Of a stretch of 7,898 bases of DNA, positions 6,688 through 7,898 are shown piece after piece (position 1 is the stretch's first letter; each line of letters opens with the position of its first letter). Source of the DNA: an uncultured Verrucomicrobiota bacterium (GTDB taxonomy: Bacteria > Verrucomicrobiota > Kiritimatiellia > CAIVKH01). The DNA lies in NCBI GenBank assembly GCA_937894535.1, contig CALBHI010000396.1:1-7898 (forward strand), in the 5' to 3' direction. A program made the position numbers and the translations under genes. Below the pieces are notes generated by a model that saw only the letters and a list, made by a program, of their open reading frames with translations, had not been told where the DNA came from and searched no databases.

Positions 6688-6954
6688 GCGGATTTTTTCT
6701 TCTTTTTTAATGTCACGCAAGTCTCTGTTCGTGAGCGATTAACGTATTTATCGGTTGCGGCGCGTGGTTCGCCTAGCCCTTGCCTGCATGGGGTCGAACC
6801 CGTGTCATTGCATCGATTCATCGGGACATCAATACACACCGGATGAGATGCCGTCCGCGGTTCTATGTGCCCACACGCAGCTTGGGGCGCAACGGGTTGC
6901 ATCAACGGCTCTGTCCCCAATCTGTCTGATCGTTCATGGCGGCAATTTCCCTCT

Positions 6955-6972
6955 TGCGCCCTTACGGGCGCA
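6955..6972. repeat. Short perfect hairpin in the intergenic region
   Basis: tgcgccc-ttac-gggcgca, seven pairs with a four-base loop. No T-run follows on either strand, so a terminator role is not supported; it may be a REP-like element or a chance GC hairpin. Confidence 0.35.
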
Positions 6973-7016
6973 CTACGAACGCGGCGGGTTTGGGTTTCCT
7001 TGGTTTTTGCAGGTTG

Positions 7017-7061
7017 TCCAAGGATTGGAACGAGGCGGCGCGGGGGGTTCCAGGGATTGGA
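7017..7061. repeat. Two copies of a 13-bp TCCAA-GGA-TTGGA-type motif
   Basis: TCCAAGGATTGGA (7017-7029) and TCCAGGGATTGGA (7049-7061) differ by one base and start 32 bp apart. The first has five-base inverted arms around GGA; the second keeps four. Short dyads near a REP-associated transposase gene may be remains of its REP/BIME targets, but two copies in one window cannot prove that. Confidence 0.5.
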
Positions 7062-7092
7062 CGGGAAGAGATGGTTGCCCGCCGGGGGCGGG

Positions 7093-7107
7093 TCCGCCTT
7101 TGGCGGA
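7093..7107. repeat. Hairpin downstream of the transposase gene
   Basis: TCCGCC-TTT-GGCGGA, six perfect pairs with a three-base loop, about 50 bases past the transposase stop. There is no following T-run, so it is either a weak transcript end or a REP-like hairpin. Confidence 0.4.
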
Positions 7108-7275
7108 ATGGTTGATGGTTAATGGGGGATGGGTGATGAAGGGAGAAGCGGGGGGTTAGATCCTGGGGGGGCGGCTGAAGAGGCCGGGGCCGCGGCCTTT
7201 GGTGAGGACGCTGGCGATGGCGGAATGGGTCATGGTTGATGGTTTATGGGTGATGGTTAATGGGGGATGGGTCAA
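7101..7275. repeat. ATGG-rich degenerate repeats straddling the transposase 3' end
   Basis: The plus strand carries runs of ATGGTT/ATGGGT words at 7108-7140 and 7222-7276. A 21-base block at 7114-7134 recurs exactly at 7252-7272, and tggcggaatgg occurs at both 7101 and 7217, so a larger unit has been duplicated and then expanded. The second tract lies inside the end of the transposase gene, where it is read on the minus strand as a Pro/Thr/His-rich tail (PPLTHPPLTITHKPSTMTHS). The tail therefore seems to derive from repeat DNA. Confidence 0.65.
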
Positions 7276-7898
7276 TGGCGGGCGGCGCGGGTGCCTTTTC
7301 CCAGGTGAGGCCCCGCGCCTGGCTTTCGCTGCATCCTGCAACAAACGGTCCAGCATGCCGCCGGGGGTGACGTGGGGGGTAAACAGGGTGTCGGCGTGCT
7401 CGATCACAAAGCGGTTGCGCGCCTCGGCCGCGGCGAGGTTTCCGGACGTGTCGCGCATCTCCAGGATCAGCATCCGGTTTTCCTCCAAGGCCTCCCGCAC
7501 ACCCGGCGCAAAGGCGGCATCCTTGATGCCCCACGCCGGGCAGGCGATGACCCGGCGGCCGTTTTTCAACAACCATGCCAGGATTTCTTTTTCCTTTGGC
7601 GAATGCCATCCACTGAAATACACCTCCGCGTCGGGTAGTCGGCCGATTGCCGGCGCGTTGCGGCTGCACAGCACCCCGCACTTTTCCCCGTTCCACAAGG
7701 CGGGATTGCCGATGCCCCGGAATCCGCCGCCAAATTCCTGCACGCACCGCCAGGGATTCATCCGGATGTATTCGGCAATGCGTCGCTCCGCCTCGGCTGA
7801 ACGCAAGATCGTTTCGTAATAATTGCGGTGCCATATGCGGATCTCGGGGGCGACATGCGTGTCGGGGGCGACATGCGTGTCGGGGGCGACATGCGTGT
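7156..7898 (-). CDS. REP-associated Y1 transposase with fused DprA-like domain; C-terminal part, N-terminus beyond window
   Basis: An open frame enters at base 7898 and stops at 7156, giving 246 residues in the window. The Y1 (HUH) transposase core that nicks single-stranded DNA lies outside. Residues 18-48 (EIRIWHRNYYETILRSAEAE, then RRIAEYIRMNP) are the typical C-terminal end of IS200/RAYT transposases. Before them are three in-frame DTHVAP hexapeptides. After them, about 55-185, comes a Rossmann-like stretch: GNPALWNGEKCGVLCSRNAP, then GRRVIACPAWGIKDAAFAPG and EARNRFVIEHADTLFTPHVT. It resembles the DprA/SMF (LOG-like) family, a single-stranded-DNA and nucleotide-binding fold. That match is by eye and moderate. 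The last ~45 residues are repeat-derived. The ATGs and TTG inside the frame are not the true start. The gene is transcribed in the same direction as the retron operon but is separated from it by 574 bp. Confidence 0.8.
   Translation of the reverse strand, partial: THVAPDTHVAPDTHVAPEIRIWHRNYYETILRSAEAERRIAEYIRMNPWRCVQEFGGGFRGIGNPALWNGEKCGVLCSRNAPAIGRLPDAEVYFSGWHSPKEKEILAWLLKNGRRVIACPAWGIKDAAFAPGVREALEENRMLILEMRDTSGNLAAAEARNRFVIEHADTLFTPHVTPGGMLDRLLQDAAKARRGASPGKRHPRRPPLTHPPLTITHKPSTMTHSAIASVLTKGRGPGLFSRPPRI
7846..7898. repeat. 18-bp tandem repeat inside the transposase gene
   Basis: The unit gggggcgacatgcgtgtc is present almost three times with no mismatch and runs off the right edge. Being 18 bp, it keeps frame and encodes (DTHVAP)n on the minus strand. 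Perfect copies suggest recent slippage; the total copy number is unknown. Confidence 0.9.

Larger units (their letters stand above)
6582..7155. other. 574-bp gene-free stretch between the transposase and the operon
   Basis: I see no convincing coding region on either strand. The low end holds the candidate promoter, operator and leader of the giant gene. The middle has a 7-bp hairpin at 6955-6972 (tgcgccc/gggcgca around ttac). The high end holds the paired 13-bp motifs (7017-7061), a hairpin at 7093-7107 and the start of ATGG-rich repeats. A T-arm-like string near 6790 (GGGGTCGAACCC) has no tRNA around it. This looks like the repeat-rich flank of a mobile element next to a promoter region. 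Confidence 0.55.

Noticed and set aside
5400..6710. Long plus-strand open frame (436 codons) opposite the start of the giant gene
   Set aside because: It mirrors the GC-rich codon use of the minus-strand gene; its protein has no signal, motif or plausible composition, whereas the minus frame has clear domains.
6665..6711. Palindrome followed by T-rich tract on the plus strand as a terminator
   Set aside because: The T-run begins more than 10 bases after the palindrome and no plus-strand gene precedes it; the promoter/operator reading explains it better.
6785..6820. tRNA or tmRNA remnant (GGGGTCGAACCC, T-arm-like)
   Set aside because: The loop lacks the TTCGA spacing and I could not find acceptor, D or anticodon arms around it.
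7846..7898. Short CRISPR array
   Set aside because: The repeats are directly abutting 18-bp copies without spacers and lie in a coding frame.

Overview
The window looks like a piece of a moderately GC-rich bacterial chromosome. The style of the exported proteins (Asp-rich DxDxDG 'thrombospondin type 3-like' repeats, right-handed beta-helices) and a REP-associated transposase with a DprA-like tail suggest the Verrucomicrobiota/Kiritimatiellota/Lentisphaerota side of the PVC group. That placement is an inference from protein style, not from a marker gene.

Nearly everything real is on the minus strand. Reading from high to low coordinates: (i) 7898-7156, the C-terminal part of a REP-associated Y1 transposase fused to a DprA/SMF-like domain, entering through the right edge; (ii) 7155-6582, a gene-free stretch with small repeats, hairpins and, at its low end, a candidate promoter with a 16-bp palindromic operator between the -35 and -10 boxes; (iii) 6581-1998, a 1527-residue exported modular protein (three starch-binding-like beta modules, DxDxDG repeats, two beta-helix domains); (iv) 2001-1555, a small protein with a twin-arginine signal and two CxxC zinc knuckles, starting inside the stop of the giant gene (ATGA); (v) 1626-1458, a well-formed retron non-coding RNA (a1/a2 inverted repeat, two msr stem-loops, long msd hairpin); (vi) 1449-250, a retron-type reverse transcriptase with the NAxxH, YADD and VTG signatures; (vii) 253-1, the start of another exported DxDxDG-repeat protein whose GTG start overlaps the RT stop (GTGA), with a good Shine-Dalgarno, cut by the left edge.

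The main discovery is that an apparently complete retron (ncRNA plus RT) is embedded in what reads as one operon of exported, calcium-repeat proteins. Its immediate downstream, translationally coupled partner has a signal peptide rather than the cytosolic toxin or enzyme usual for anti-phage retrons. Whether the secreted proteins and the retron work together is inference; the gene order, the overlaps and the RNA fold are read directly from the sequence.
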